The notes below the pieces were generated by a model, which worked only from the letters and a program-made list of their open reading frames with translations, did not search any database and had not been told where the DNA came from. From NCBI GenBank assembly GCA_963724825.1, contig CAVRWT010000021.1:166429-230428 (forward strand): DNA of 64,000 nt. The letters run 5' to 3'. Shown piece after piece: positions 48,798 through 58,622 of this stretch (its first letter is position 1; every line of letters starts with the position of its first letter). This DNA is from JALYNX01 sp963724825 (GTDB lineage Bacteria; Actinomycetota; Acidimicrobiia; Spongiisociales; ZC4RG35). The position numbers and the translations under genes were made by a program.

Positions 48798-49906
48798 CCG
48801 TTGGCCCCGGCGCCATACCGGCCACGCTCCGGAGCATGGAAGCCGAGATCCCTCCGGGCTCGATGGCGGAGATCGGTTTTGCTCCCGCCTCCCCTGAAGA
48901 AGTCTCCAAGGTCGTCCGCTTTGCCACCGAGAACCGGCTCAAAGTTCAGGTATGGGGTGGAGGGTCACATCAAGGCTATGGCCGGCCGGAGCAGTCCGAC
49001 CTGGTGTTGCTGACCAAACGTCTGGATGCAGTCGAGGCCTGGGAACCGGACGACCTGACTCTGGTGCTCGGGGCGGGGACGCCCGTCGCCAGATTCGAGG
49101 AGATGCTGGCGGGGAGGAGCCAGACGGCGGTCATGCCCGAGAATCCAGGCCTGGCGACCATCGGCGGAGTGATCTCGGCCGGGGTTTCCTCGCTGAAGCG
49201 GGCGCGTCTTCTCGGCACCCGGGAGCGCCTCCTCGAGGTGATCCTGGTCACCGGGGACGGGCGGATCGTGCGAGCAGGTGGCCGGGTGGTGAAAAACGTC
49301 TCCGGTTACGACCTCTCCCGATTCGTGGTCGGAGCCTTCGGTGCCCTCGGCGTCGTGGTTTCGGTCTGTCTCAAGTTGTGGCCGGTGCCGCCAGCCAAGG
49401 CGATGGTCACCAACCCCGATCCCGAGCGACTTCATCTGCTCTCTCGACCTCTCGCCGTGCTCGAAAGCGACGGGGTGACCACGGTCTTCCTCTGGGGCAT
49501 CGACGAGGAGGTCGAAGCCAATGCTCGCCAGATCGGCGGTGATCTCACCCCGGGGCATGTCTGGCCTAACGATCCCGATGGTCCATTCAAATGGTCGCTG
49601 CGGGTGCCGCCCGCGTTGGTTACGCAAGCCACTGCCGGGTTGCCCGGTGGTTGGCGCTACCTGGCGATCCATGGTGCGGGTGAGATCCGTCTCGGCTCCG
49701 ACGACGCCTCGGGCGCGGTCGCCCTCAGAGAGTGGGCCGAGGCGAATGCAGGGCGGCTGGTCGTGGTCGATTCTCCCCCTGGCACGCTGTCCGATTTCGA
49801 TCCCTGGGGAGCCCCGCCTCAGGGTCTCGACATCCAGCGTCGGCTGATTGGCGAGTTCGACCCCGCCCGGGTGCTCAACCCGGGCCGGCTTCCTGGTGGG
49901 ATCTGA
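48794..49906 (+). CDS. glcE: Glycolate oxidase FAD-binding subunit
   Basis: 370-aa second FAD-binding subunit. VQVWGGGSHQGYGRPEQSDL is the pyrophosphate loop near residue 52, LGAGTPVARFEEML follows, and ENPGLATIGGVISAGVSSLK and NVSGYDLSRFVVGAFGALGV are GlcE signatures. The C-terminal RVLNPGRLPGGI matches GlcD-type ends. The start is TTG 48794, overlapping the glcD stop as TTGA, and the stop overlaps the glcF ATG. Shorter than GlcD because the cap domain is reduced, as usual. Confidence 0.88.
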   Translation: MTVGPGAIPATLRSMEAEIPPGSMAEIGFAPASPEEVSKVVRFATENRLKVQVWGGGSHQGYGRPEQSDLVLLTKRLDAVEAWEPDDLTLVLGAGTPVARFEEMLAGRSQTAVMPENPGLATIGGVISAGVSSLKRARLLGTRERLLEVILVTGDGRIVRAGGRVVKNVSGYDLSRFVVGAFGALGVVVSVCLKLWPVPPAKAMVTNPDPERLHLLSRPLAVLESDGVTTVFLWGIDEEVEANARQIGGDLTPGHVWPNDPDGPFKWSLRVPPALVTQATAGLPGGWRYLAIHGAGEIRLGSDDASGAVALREWAEANAGRLVVVDSPPGTLSDFDPWGAPPQGLDIQRRLIGEFDPARVLNPGRLPGGI

Positions 49907-51160
49907 TGGGCTGGGTCACTGCCGAGCATCCGACCACCGACGAGCTGAACGCCTGCGTCCAGTGCGGGTTGTGTCTTCCCCATTGCCCCACCTTCCGTCT
50001 CACCGGCCGGGAGACGGCGTCTCCTCGAGGCCGTCTCCACGCCATGAGCGCGGTCCACGAAGGGGTGGTCGAGATCGATGCCACCTTCCAGGGGATCATC
50101 GATTTCTGCCTGGGGTGTCGTGCCTGTGAGCCGGTCTGCCCTGGCTTGGTGCCGTATGGGCGAACTCTGGAGGGGACCCGTGCCGAGATCGTCGCCCAAC
50201 GCCCTTCAATGTCTCATCGTCTCCGGGGGTTTCTGCTCGGCTCGGTCCTCGGCTCGCGACGTTCGCTCAAGTTCGGAACCGGGGCCCTCAGCGTCGGCCA
50301 GCGGATCGGGGCGACGAACGCGGTTCCCCGTCGCTGGCGCCGGTTGGCCGCGGGAATGCGCGGGCTGCAGAGCTCGGCCGGGATCTGTCATCGGCCACAT
50401 CGGCGGCGAGGGGAGGTCGGGACGGGTCGCTTTGCTCGCCGGCTGCATCCAGGACCAGTGGTTCCAGCCGGTGAATCACGCTGCGGTCGAATTGCTGGAG
50501 ATGGCCGGTTATCGGGTCGAGGTTCCTGACGGGCAGACCTGTTGTGGCGCCCTCGCCGCCCATGACGGCAAGGCGCCTGAGGCTCACCGGCTCGCCGAGC
50601 GCAACACCCCGATCTTCAGCGGGTACGACTTGGTGGTGGCCACTGCCGCTGGCTGCTCGGCCCATCTCCGGGACTACGACCACTGGGCGGCCGGTGGTGG
50701 GGTGGTGGGGTCGACGGCCCTGGACGTCACGGTGGCGGTGGCTCGGGCCATCGAGCAGGGCTTGCTGCCCAGGGCCTCAGTTTCCTTGGGACCGATCGGA
50801 GTCCAGGATCCGTGTCATCTCCGTCACGCCCAGAAGGTCACCGCCGAGCCGAGGCTGATCCTCGAAGCCGCCGGCTACGAGGTGGTCGAGATCGACCCCA
50901 ACGGGATGTGCTGCGGCGCTGCCGGTCTCTACACCGTCCTCCAACCGGAGGCTTCTCAAGAACTCGGAAACCGAAAGGCAGCCCAGGTGCGTTCTACCGG
51001 GGTGAAAAAGGTGGCTTCGGCCAATCCCGGGTGTGAGATGCAGTTGCGAAGCGCGCTTGGTGAAGGCTTTGAGATCGCCCACCCCATCGAGTGGTACCTG
51101 CAAGCCATCAAACGGGAAAACCCGGGCGGTATCGTCGCCGTCTTGGAGGAGTCACGTTGA
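49906..51160 (+). CDS. glcF: Glycolate oxidase iron-sulfur subunit, one frameshift
   Basis: Electron-transfer subunit with two [4Fe-4S] motifs, CVQCGLCLPHCP near residue 17 and CLGCRACEPVCP near residue 68. Two CCG domains follow, QTCCGALAAHDGKA and NGMCCGAAGLYTVLQPEAS, with a Cys in ALLAGCIQD and in ANPGCEMQL. The frame breaks at the GGG at 50380-50382 (one extra base), in the poorly conserved linker before SVIGHIGGEG. The corrected length is 417 aa. Start ATG 49906 in the glcE stop; its stop overlaps the next membrane protein (TTGA), so the operon continues. Confidence 0.92.
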
Positions 51161-51747
51161 CCGAGAGCGCCAGCCGCACCGATCCCCTCGCCATGGTCAA
51201 GCGTTACGCGATCCTCGCCTACGGAGCCTTCGGAACGATGCTCGACGTGGGACTAATGGTTCTGGGCAGTCTGTTGGTCGGCCTGTCGATCGCGGTTCTG
51301 TTGGCGGGCTTCGAGATCGTCAATGTGGTCCAGGAGCTATCCACGGGTGGGATGCTCGCCTCGGCTCTGGTCCTCGCCATCGTCGGCCTCTTCTGCCTCG
51401 GAGTTGCTTCCGAGGGCCCGCTCGGCAGAGGTCGGAAACTGGTCGGCTTCCAACTCTGGGAGGTTGGCATCGGGCGGACCGTGGCGGTGTTCCTGGTCGG
51501 GTTCGGGGCTTTGCTCCTCTACGGATTCATCGAGCGCTTTCTTGGTGATCTTCCTGAGCCGCTGCACAAGGGCGCCGAGGGTCTTCGTGCCTTGGGGATA
51601 GCCGGGATGGTGGTCATGCCCCTGGTCGGGGTGCCGCTGTCGTTGCTGATCCGGTGGGCGCCGAACGCACCGGAGTGGCTGCACAAGGCCGAGGTCCCGG
51701 TCCTGTTCGTGGTCTGGGCCATCGCCACGATGGCGATCTTCGCCTGA
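51157..51747 (+). CDS. Integral membrane protein in the glcDEF operon
   Basis: 196-aa protein starting at TTG 51157 inside the glcF stop; ATG 51193 is a possible later start. About five membrane segments: DVGLMVLGSLLVGLSIAVLL, GMLASALVLAIVGLFCLGV, TVAVFLVGFGALLLYGFIE, LGIAGMVVMPLVGVPLSLLI and VPVLFVVWAIATMAIFA. I do not recognise a family. Translational coupling to glcF suggests a link to the glycolate oxidase, such as membrane anchoring or transport, but nothing in the sequence proves it. Confidence 0.65.
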   Translation: MTESASRTDPLAMVKRYAILAYGAFGTMLDVGLMVLGSLLVGLSIAVLLAGFEIVNVVQELSTGGMLASALVLAIVGLFCLGVASEGPLGRGRKLVGFQLWEVGIGRTVAVFLVGFGALLLYGFIERFLGDLPEPLHKGAEGLRALGIAGMVVMPLVGVPLSLLIRWAPNAPEWLHKAEVPVLFVVWAIATMAIFA

Positions 51748-51750
51748 CGC

Positions 51751-52593
51751 CTACAGACTCTTGGCGTAGATCAGCACCCGACGCGTGCTGAATCCCTCCC
51801 GGACCAGAGCCTCGCGACTCCACGGCGTCTCCGGCATGGAGACCTCGATTCGGGCCATCCCCATCTGACGAGCGACTTCGGCGATCCCCTCCAACAAGGC
51901 GGGGCAGTCGGCGGGGTCGGTCACCATCCACCCGACGGCCAGGCTGTCGTCTTCAGGCACTGCCACCACCCATCCGGCCCCGCCCTGATAGAGGCTGCGG
52001 TCGGCCACCGGCTGGTCGAGATCGCTGCGGAGCGCCTTCCGCCAACGCCAGTGCCCCGGGTAGAGCTCCCTGCCGGCCCGGGCCAGCTCGCTGCCCAGCC
52101 AGAGCAACCACCCGGCGTCTGCGTCGGCACTCGAAGCCGGGTGGAGACGGTCCCGTTCCCGGGGCAGCGGGCCGCGGGCCGTGTGCGCCTCACTGCGAAT
52201 CCAGACGCAGGTGTTCCGGTAGCCGAGCTTGGCTACCTGAGATCGGGCGGCGGTGTTGTCCTCCTCGATGACCAGCCGCACGATCTTCGCTCCCCGCTCC
52301 CGAGCCCACTCCACCCCGAAGTCGTTCATCGCCGCACCCAGACCGGCTCGACGATGATCGGGATGGACCCGCGCCGCGCTCAACCAACCCTCGGTCGGGG
52401 AGAGCATCTCGGATCGTGACATGGCGATTGGGTGGTCGTCTGCATCGACGCAAACCACCACCATCGAGGACGGGTCATCTATCCAGGTCGGCAGGCCTTC
52501 GCCGACATAGTCACCCCAGGTGAAGGTGTCCCGGGTCCAGGTTTCGATCTCGGGAACGTCGTCCTGACGGGCGGGACGCATCGTGATGGCCAT
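51751..52593 (-). CDS. GNAT family N-acetyltransferase
   Basis: 280-aa protein with an N-terminal GNAT domain: ITMRPARQDDVPEIETW opens the fold, and LSAARVHPDHRRAGLGAAMN carries the acetyl-CoA loop (R-x-x-G-x-G/A), followed by VEWARERGAKIVRLVIEEDN. The second half (from about residue 140) contains WRKALRSDLDQPVADRSLYQ and EVSMPETPWSREALVREGF and may be a second, degenerate GNAT fold. Substrate unknown. Start ATG 52593 is 2 bases from the argS stop, so it follows argS in one transcript. Confidence 0.82.
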   Translation of the reverse strand: MAITMRPARQDDVPEIETWTRDTFTWGDYVGEGLPTWIDDPSSMVVVCVDADDHPIAMSRSEMLSPTEGWLSAARVHPDHRRAGLGAAMNDFGVEWARERGAKIVRLVIEEDNTAARSQVAKLGYRNTCVWIRSEAHTARGPLPRERDRLHPASSADADAGWLLWLGSELARAGRELYPGHWRWRKALRSDLDQPVADRSLYQGGAGWVVAVPEDDSLAVGWMVTDPADCPALLEGIAEVARQMGMARIEVSMPETPWSREALVREGFSTRRVLIYAKSL

Positions 52594-52595
52594 GA

Positions 52596-54359
52596 CTACA
52601 TCCGGTCGGGAATCTCGATACCCAACAGATCGAGCAGCCGCTGGAGAGCGTCGAGAGTCCACTCCGCCAGCGTCAGCCACGACGCCTGTCTCACCGGGTC
52701 GGTCTCGGAGAGGATGTGACAGGTGTCGTAGAAGCGGTTGAACCGTCCCGCGACCCCGTAGGCGAACTCCGCCACATGATTGGGCGAGCGGAGGTCTATG
52801 GCGCGCTGGATCACTTCCGGCAGACGCAGAAGGTCGACCATCAGGTCACGTTCGGCATCGACCTCGGGCGGTGTGATCCCACCGGCGCTCAACTCGGCTT
52901 CGGCCGCCTTGCGCAGAATCGACTTGATCCGAACCGCGGCGTACTGGAGGTAGGGGCCGGTCTTGCCCTCGAAGGAGCTGAAACGCTCCAGGTCGAACAC
53001 GTAGTCCGAGACCCGGTTGTTGATCAGGTCTCCGAACTTCAAAGCAGCGATCCCCACCATGGAAGCGATGCGTTCCCGCTCGTCGGCCGGGTAGTCCTCG
53101 GCGAGATGGGCCTCATCCAGCCGGCGGCGGGCGGCATCGGTGAGCATCTCGATCACGTCCGCGAGGCGAACCACGCCACCCTCACGGGTCTTGAAGGGCT
53201 TGCCGTCCGGGCCGTTCATCGTTCCGAACCAGATGTGCTCGAGCCGGGTTCCATCAGGGATCATCCCCGCCTTGTGGGCGGCCCGGAACAGCTGTACGAA
53301 GTGGTCGGATTGGCGTTTGTCGACCACGTAGAGGACGAGGTCCGCCTGCAGGTCCTGGATGCGCATCTGGATGGTTGCCAGGTCAGTGGTCCCGTAGAGG
53401 GCGCCGCCCGCTGACGATTCCAGGATCAGGGGAGGGACGTCGCGCTTGTCATCTTCCTCGGCGACGCGGATCACGACCGCGCCATCGGACTCCTCGGTCA
53501 CCCCGGACTCGATCAATGAGGCGACCATCGGGGCGATCCGATCCCGCACGTCGGACTCCCCGTACCAGAGGTCGAAATTGACGCCGAGGGCGGCAAAGTC
53601 CCCCCGCTGAGCCGCCTCGGATGCGCTCTTCATGTGGCGCCACAAGGCCAGATACCCCGGATCACCCTGCTGGAGACGGACCGTCGTCTCACGGGCAGTA
53701 TCGGCAAAGGCGGTGTCGGCACGAGCCCGAGCCGCGGCCTCCGGGTAGATCCGCTCCAGATCGTCGAGGGTGATCGGCGAATCATCAGGGAACTCGGAAA
53801 GGCTTGGGTCGAAGTAGGGGAGGTCGGGCCGCTCTTCAGCGATGGCGGCGATCATCACCCCCATGTTGAAGCCCCAATCCCCGAAGTGGGGGTCGCGGGT
53901 GACCCGGTGCCCGGCGAAGGCGAAGAGACGGGCAAGCGAGTCGCCGATGATGGTGGCCCGAAGGTGGCCGACGTGCATCGCCTTGGAGACATTGGGCCCG
54001 GCGTAGTCGACGACGACGTTCTCGGGTGAGTCGGTGGGTGGATACCCGAGATGGCCGTCAGTCGCAGTCAGGTCCGCCCACCGGGCAACGGCCTCGTCAG
54101 TCAGGTTGATGTTGACGAAGCCGGGCGGCGCCACTTCGGCGCGGGCGATGTCCCCGTTGGCGGCAAGGATCTCGACCACACCGGCCGCGATCTCGGCCGG
54201 TGGCCGTCCCGCGGCCTTGGCGGCAGCCATCGCGCCGTTGCATTGGAACTGGGCCAACTCGGGTCGCTGCGAGGGCACCACCTCGCCGAGGGCGGCCGGA
54301 AATCCCAATTGGGAGAAGGCCGAGCCGGCCAGGTCGGAGAGGTGGGATAGCAGGGACAT
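52596..54359 (-). CDS. argS: Arginyl-tRNA synthetase
   Basis: 587-aa class I synthetase. The N-terminal Add1 domain recognises the tRNA D-loop. VVDYAGPNVSKAMHVGHLRA contains the HIGH-type HVGH. Further blocks are DPHFGDWGFNMGVMIA, FGTMNGPDGKPFKTREGGVV (the variant KMSKS region), FERFSSFEGKTGPYLQYA and the end LDALQRLLDLLGIEIPDRM, with the C-terminal Met that ArgRS enzymes keep. The frame is open upstream to 54590 only through hairpin-repeat DNA; ATG 54359 fits homologues. Confidence 0.96.
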   Translation of the reverse strand: MSLLSHLSDLAGSAFSQLGFPAALGEVVPSQRPELAQFQCNGAMAAAKAAGRPPAEIAAGVVEILAANGDIARAEVAPPGFVNINLTDEAVARWADLTATDGHLGYPPTDSPENVVVDYAGPNVSKAMHVGHLRATIIGDSLARLFAFAGHRVTRDPHFGDWGFNMGVMIAAIAEERPDLPYFDPSLSEFPDDSPITLDDLERIYPEAAARARADTAFADTARETTVRLQQGDPGYLALWRHMKSASEAAQRGDFAALGVNFDLWYGESDVRDRIAPMVASLIESGVTEESDGAVVIRVAEEDDKRDVPPLILESSAGGALYGTTDLATIQMRIQDLQADLVLYVVDKRQSDHFVQLFRAAHKAGMIPDGTRLEHIWFGTMNGPDGKPFKTREGGVVRLADVIEMLTDAARRRLDEAHLAEDYPADERERIASMVGIAALKFGDLINNRVSDYVFDLERFSSFEGKTGPYLQYAAVRIKSILRKAAEAELSAGGITPPEVDAERDLMVDLLRLPEVIQRAIDLRSPNHVAEFAYGVAGRFNRFYDTCHILSETDPVRQASWLTLAEWTLDALQRLLDLLGIEIPDRM

Positions 54360-54383
54360 TGAAGGGAACGTTAGAGGGGCAAA

Positions 54384-54588
54384 CCCCCCTCCCCGGCTCC
54401 GCCGGTACTCCCCCTCGCCTGCGGCACCCCCCTCCAGGCTTCGCCGGCTCTCCCCCCAACGCTCACTCCGTTCGCTGGGAGGAGAAATCTCACTCCGTTC
54501 GCTGAGGGGAGAAACATCACATTTCCTCCCCCAGGAGCCAAGCGACGTTGGGGGAGATGGATCGGCCGAAGGCCGAGACGGAGGGGGC
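54384..54588. repeat. Intergenic hairpin repeats, compound copy C (direct plus inverted)
   Basis: A cluster of related units: a partial one at 54384-54415 (CCGGCTCCGCCGG hairpin), a full direct unit at about 54427-54488, a partial unit at 54489-54515, and an inverted unit at about 54520-54588 (ATTTCCTCCCCCAGGAGCCA, then CGACGTTGGGGGAG). Lies between argS and the 2-oxoacid dehydrogenase gene, both - strand, and fills almost the whole 247-base gap. Confidence 0.85.
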
Positions 54589-54606
54589 AACTACAGCGGG
54601 CAGCCC

Positions 54607-56658
54607 CTAGTACTTCGCCAGGTCCTGGGCGTGGCGGACGATCCCCTCCGGGGTGGGGTAGAGCTGGTTCTCCAGCGACCCGGCGTAGGGCATGATCGGC
54701 ACATCCGGCATGGCATAGCGACGGACGGGGGCGTCGAGCCATTCGAAGGCCTTGTCGGCAAGCTGGGCCGCAATCTCCGCCCCGTAACCGACAAATTCGT
54801 TGTCCTCGTGGACGATCAACGCCCGTGAGGTCTTCTTGATCGACTCTTCGATGGTCGCCCAGTCGAGTGGCTTGAGGCTGCGCAGGTCGATCACCTCAGG
54901 GCTGATTCCCAACTCTTCGAGGACGGGAACCGCCTCCATGGCGAAGTGGGCCATCGCCCCGTAGGCGATGATCGTGAGGTCCGTTCCCTGGTGGCGGAGT
55001 GCGGCCCGACCCAAGGGGACCCGGTGCTCGCCTTCGGGGTAGGGGCCCTTAGCCAGGCGGTACAGCTTCTTCGGCTCCAGGAAGATCACCGGGTCTGGGT
55101 CTTCCACTGCCGTGAACAGCAGGCCTTTTACATCCGCCGGTGTCGAGGGGACAACGACTTTCAGGCCCGGGACGTGTGAGTAGAACGACTCAATCGACTG
55201 GGAGTGATAGAGGGCTCCGTGGATGCCCGCCCCGTACGGAGTCCGGACCACGATCGGCACATGCCAGCGGCCATCGGATCGGAAGCTGATCCTTGCCGCC
55301 TCGGAGACCAGTTGGTCGAAGGCGGGGTGGATGTAATCGGCGAACTGGATCTCGGGGATCACCTTGAAACCAGCGGCAGACATACCGATGGCGGCGCCGA
55401 TGATCGAGGACTCGGCGATCGGGGTGTTGAAGCAGCGGTCGGCTCCGAAGCGCTCGGTCAGGTCCTGGGTTGCCTTGAATACCCCGCCCTTCCGCCGGGC
55501 GACATCCTCGCCGAAGAGCACCACGTCGTCATGGGCCTCGAAGACCTCGTGGAGGGCCCGGTTGATCGCCGTGATCAGGTTCACCGTCTCCCCGGTCGGA
55601 GCCGGCTCGGTCGCGGTGACCGCTGGCCCGGGCTCGATGACCTTGGCGTAGACCCGGGATGTCGGCTCATCCGGCGGAGGCGCAGCCTCGGCGACCTCGA
55701 CCGCCTCGGCCAGGTCCTTGACGACCGCTTCGTCGAGGTCGTCCTCCTCGGCCTCGGTCAACAGCCGGTTCTCGATCAGGTATTGGCGGACTCGGGCCAC
55801 CGGGTCGCGTTTGCGCCAGGTCTCGACCTCCTCCCGACTGCGGTAAAGGGTGTCGTTGTCGTCCGAAGTGTGGGCGTAGTAGCGATAGGTCTCGGCCTCG
55901 ATGAGGGTCGGTCCCTCGCCGGCACGCGCTCTGGCCACCGCCTCTTGCATCACCTTGAGCACCCGCAGCGTCCGGTTGCCGTCGACCTCGACGCCGGGGA
56001 ATCCGTATCCCGCGGCTCGGGTGGCGATGCTCCCTGCCACCTGCTCCTCGCTGGGCACCGAGATCGCGTAGTTGTTGTTCTCGATCACGAAGATGATGGG
56101 GAGCTTGCGGACCCCGGCCCAGTTCATGGCTTCGTGCCAGTCGCCCTCCGAGGTCGAGCCCTCACCGCCATAGACCGCCACCACCGCATCCTCGCCCTTG
56201 TTCTTGATGGCCTGGGCGATCCCGACCGCGTGTGGGTATTGGGTGCCTATCACCGAGGACTGGGTGAGGACCCTGAGCTCGGGGCTCGACCAGTGGCCGG
56301 GGAGCTGGCGGCCGCCCGACATCGGATCGGACTTCTTGGCGAAGGCGCCGAGGAAGATGTCCTCAGGGGTGAACCCCCAGGCCAACGCCACCCCCATGTC
56401 CCGGTAATAGGGAAGGATCCAGTCTTTGGAGCGGTCGAGGGCGAACACCGAGGCCACCTGGACCGCCTCGTGGCCAGACGATCCGACGACAAATGGCGCC
56501 CGGCCCTGACGCTGGAGGGCGAACATGCGGTCGTCGACCCGCCGTGACATGAGCATCAGGCGATAGACCTCGATCATCTGCTCGTCGGTCAGTCCCAACT
56601 CCCCGTGGTGCAGGTTCCTGTCGAAATCCATGCCGTAGGAGCGATGGGTCTGGGTCAA
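54607..56658 (-). CDS. Branched-chain 2-oxoacid dehydrogenase E1, fused alpha and beta subunits
   Basis: 683-aa thiamine-diphosphate enzyme with both E1 chains in one polypeptide. Residues 1-325 are the alpha part: SSGHEAVQVASVFALD, YYRDMGVALAWGFTPEDI, and the TPP motif VYGGEGSTSEGDWHEAMN to FVIENNNYAIS. A Pro/Ala linker leads to the beta part from about residue 360: LITAINRALHEVFEAHDDVVLFGED, FNTPIAESSIIGAAIGM, and IDLRSLKPLDWATIEESI. It makes acyl-CoA precursors from leucine, isoleucine and valine keto acids with E2 and E3, not in this window. The TTG start overlaps the ldh stop (TTGA); ATG 56631 is an alternative. Confidence 0.9.
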   Translation of the reverse strand: MTQTHRSYGMDFDRNLHHGELGLTDEQMIEVYRLMLMSRRVDDRMFALQRQGRAPFVVGSSGHEAVQVASVFALDRSKDWILPYYRDMGVALAWGFTPEDIFLGAFAKKSDPMSGGRQLPGHWSSPELRVLTQSSVIGTQYPHAVGIAQAIKNKGEDAVVAVYGGEGSTSEGDWHEAMNWAGVRKLPIIFVIENNNYAISVPSEEQVAGSIATRAAGYGFPGVEVDGNRTLRVLKVMQEAVARARAGEGPTLIEAETYRYYAHTSDDNDTLYRSREEVETWRKRDPVARVRQYLIENRLLTEAEEDDLDEAVVKDLAEAVEVAEAAPPPDEPTSRVYAKVIEPGPAVTATEPAPTGETVNLITAINRALHEVFEAHDDVVLFGEDVARRKGGVFKATQDLTERFGADRCFNTPIAESSIIGAAIGMSAAGFKVIPEIQFADYIHPAFDQLVSEAARISFRSDGRWHVPIVVRTPYGAGIHGALYHSQSIESFYSHVPGLKVVVPSTPADVKGLLFTAVEDPDPVIFLEPKKLYRLAKGPYPEGEHRVPLGRAALRHQGTDLTIIAYGAMAHFAMEAVPVLEELGISPEVIDLRSLKPLDWATIEESIKKTSRALIVHEDNEFVGYGAEIAAQLADKAFEWLDAPVRRYAMPDVPIMPYAGSLENQLYPTPEGIVRHAQDLAKY

Positions 56659-57736
56659 TTGCGATCGTCCCCACTTCTCCGGAAACGCCGCAGGTCGCCG
56701 ATGTCCTTGAGCCTCGCCTCCGCCACCTTCACCGCCGCCTCGTTGGGAGTGATCGCCTCACGTTTTGATATCTCGAGGATGGCCTTGGTTGCCTCGAAAA
56801 TCCCGTCGACCCGATGCAGGGCTCGCATCTTGGAGTAGCCGAGCAGCTCGTCGTAGACATTGATCAGCCCACCGGCGTTCACCACGAAGTCGGGGGCGTA
56901 GACGATTCCCCGCTCAGCGATTCGACCGCCATCCTCGTCGGTGGCCAATTGGTTGTTGGCGCTGCCCACCACTGCCTGGCAATTCAGCTGGGGGATGGTG
57001 GTCTCGTTGAGCCCGGCGCCCAGAGCGCACGGTGAGTAGAAGTCGCAATCGACTCGATGGATCTCGTCGGGGTCGACCGTCTTCACGCCGTAGTTCTCGA
57101 TTGCTGCCTTGATGGCACCCTCGAAGGCATCCGAGACGATGACCTCGGCGCGAGCCTCGACGAGACAGCTGGGTGAAGGCGGCGCCGACCTTGCCCACAC
57201 CCTGGACCGCAAACCGGCGTCCGGCGAGATCTGCATCTCCCCAGACGAACTCGGCCACCGCCCTTGCCGCGTTGAACAGGCCCCGTGGCGGTGACCGGCG
57301 AGGGGTCGCCGGCTCCCCCTTCGGCCACCGAGGTGCCCAGAGCCCACTTGGTCTCACGGCGGATGACGTCGATGTCGGTGGTGGTGGTGCCGACGTCCTC
57401 GGCGGTGATATATCGGCCACGCAGGCTGTCGACGATCCGCCCGTAGGCCCGGAGCAGGCGCTCGCTCTTGTCGGTCCTCGGATCGCCGATGATCACGGCC
57501 TTCCCGCCCCCGACGTCGACCCCGGCTGCTGCCGCCTTGTAGGTCATGCCTTTGGACAGACGGAGCACGTCGGTGAGGGCGGCTTCCTCGGTCTCGTATG
57601 GATAAAAGCGAGTCCCGCCAAGGGCGGGACCGAGAGCCGTGGAGTGGATGGCGATGATGGTTCGAAGGCCGGATACGGGGTCGTACCCGTAGACGATCTG
57701 TTCGTGACCTTCCCGGGCGACCTGGTCGAATACCAC
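56655..57736 (-). CDS. ldh: Leucine/valine dehydrogenase, two frameshifts
   Basis: Amino-acid dehydrogenase that deaminates branched-chain amino acids to keto acids. HSTALGPALGGTRFYPY, VLRLSKGMTYKAAAAGVDVGGGKAVI (catalytic Lys) and ITAEDVGTTTTDIDVI lie in the first part. The Rossmann motif VQGVGKVG follows, then CDFYSPCALGAGLNETTI and VVNAGGLINVYDEL. Breaks are at 57279-57284 (+1, C run) and near 57166 (+1). The corrected length is 359 aa. GTG 57736 starts it. Its product is the substrate of the overlapping downstream E1, so the two catalyse consecutive steps. Confidence 0.92.
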
Positions 57737-57778
57737 CGTCCTTCGATACTACCCATCGACCTCTGCGAGGATGAGGGG

Positions 57779-58516
57779 GTGATCAAGACCGCCTACCTCA
57801 GGGTCTACACCCCCGAGGTCGCCAACGGGGACGACCCGGTTCCCGGTTTCGTCCGGTCCTACGGGCTCTTGTCCGAGACCGAGGGTGATGGTGACTGGAC
57901 CGTGGATTGGGATGGGAGGCGTCTGGTATGCCCCCGGAACCTGAGACTGCGGGTTCTCGAATCGACTGTGGCCTTCGCCAACGCATTTCGGGGCATGGGG
58001 GCCGGTCTGATCCCCGAAGAGGCCGCTCGCTCGGCCGATCAGGAGCTTCGCCGCTATCGCGAGCAACATCCCTCCCATCGTTCTCATGTTCTCACTTCGA
58101 CCTGGCACGTCCCGGTGCGCTGGTTCACCGCCTTCGTTGCCGACGACAAAGAGCTGTATCAGATCGATGGCCAGGCCCGGCTGCGGTATCGGGTCGATCT
58201 CCTGGTGGCCCAAGAGCGGGTGGAGCATGCCCTCGAGGTCTTGCGGGGTTTGCAGATCTTCCAGGGGCCGGCCGAAGAGCTGGGGCAACTTGCGGAGTGG
58301 CTCGACCTCTTCCCCGACGAGTCGATGCTCGAGTTGGATTACTCGAACGTCTCGGAGCTCTTCGACCCCCAAGATCTGGTCTTCGACGAGTCGGTCGAGC
58401 TGGTCCAGCAGTCGGTCAACGCCCTTGCCGAGGGTGACATGCTCACCGCGGGCGAGAACTACGGCCGCGTGGTCTCCCGTTGGGCTCCCGCCTTCTCGGT
58501 GACCTTCTCCAACTGA
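57779..58516 (+). CDS. Conserved actinobacterial hypothetical protein
   Basis: 245-aa soluble protein starting at GTG 57779 (IKTAYLRVYTPEVA). Blocks that look conserved are DWTVDWDGRRLVCPRNLRLR, STWHVPVRWFTAFVADDKEL, RYRVDLLVAQERVEHALEVL and a C-terminal acidic stretch ending EGDMLTAGENYGRVVSRW. I recall similar proteins next to branched-chain amino acid dehydrogenase genes in other actinobacteria, as it is here (divergent, 42 bases), but know of no function. No membrane segment or known catalytic motif is visible. Confidence 0.75.
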   Translation: MIKTAYLRVYTPEVANGDDPVPGFVRSYGLLSETEGDGDWTVDWDGRRLVCPRNLRLRVLESTVAFANAFRGMGAGLIPEEAARSADQELRRYREQHPSHRSHVLTSTWHVPVRWFTAFVADDKELYQIDGQARLRYRVDLLVAQERVEHALEVLRGLQIFQGPAEELGQLAEWLDLFPDESMLELDYSNVSELFDPQDLVFDESVELVQQSVNALAEGDMLTAGENYGRVVSRWAPAFSVTFSN

Positions 58517-58586
58517 CTTCCTAATGCATGGAGCGTCGGATATGACGCGATTTGCATTGAGAAGCTGTGGCAACGGCCACGACGTC

Positions 58587-58614
58587 TTGACGAACCACCA
58601 AACCCGCCTACCAT
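58587..58614 (+). promoter_or_regulatory. Promoter of the cysteine leader
   Basis: TTGACG (58587-58592), 16-base spacer, TACCAT (58609-58614). The expected transcript start 7-9 bases downstream falls at 58621-58623, on or next to the leader ATG, so the leader mRNA is probably leaderless. Confidence 0.6.
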
Positions 58615-58622
58615 CCTTGGCA

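Noticed and set aside
54360..54590. N-terminal extension of argS through the upstream region
   Set aside because: The extra residues (SERSEISPPSERSER) are translated hairpin repeat; homologues start at 54359. The same applies to upstream extensions of pfkA and the sensor kinase.
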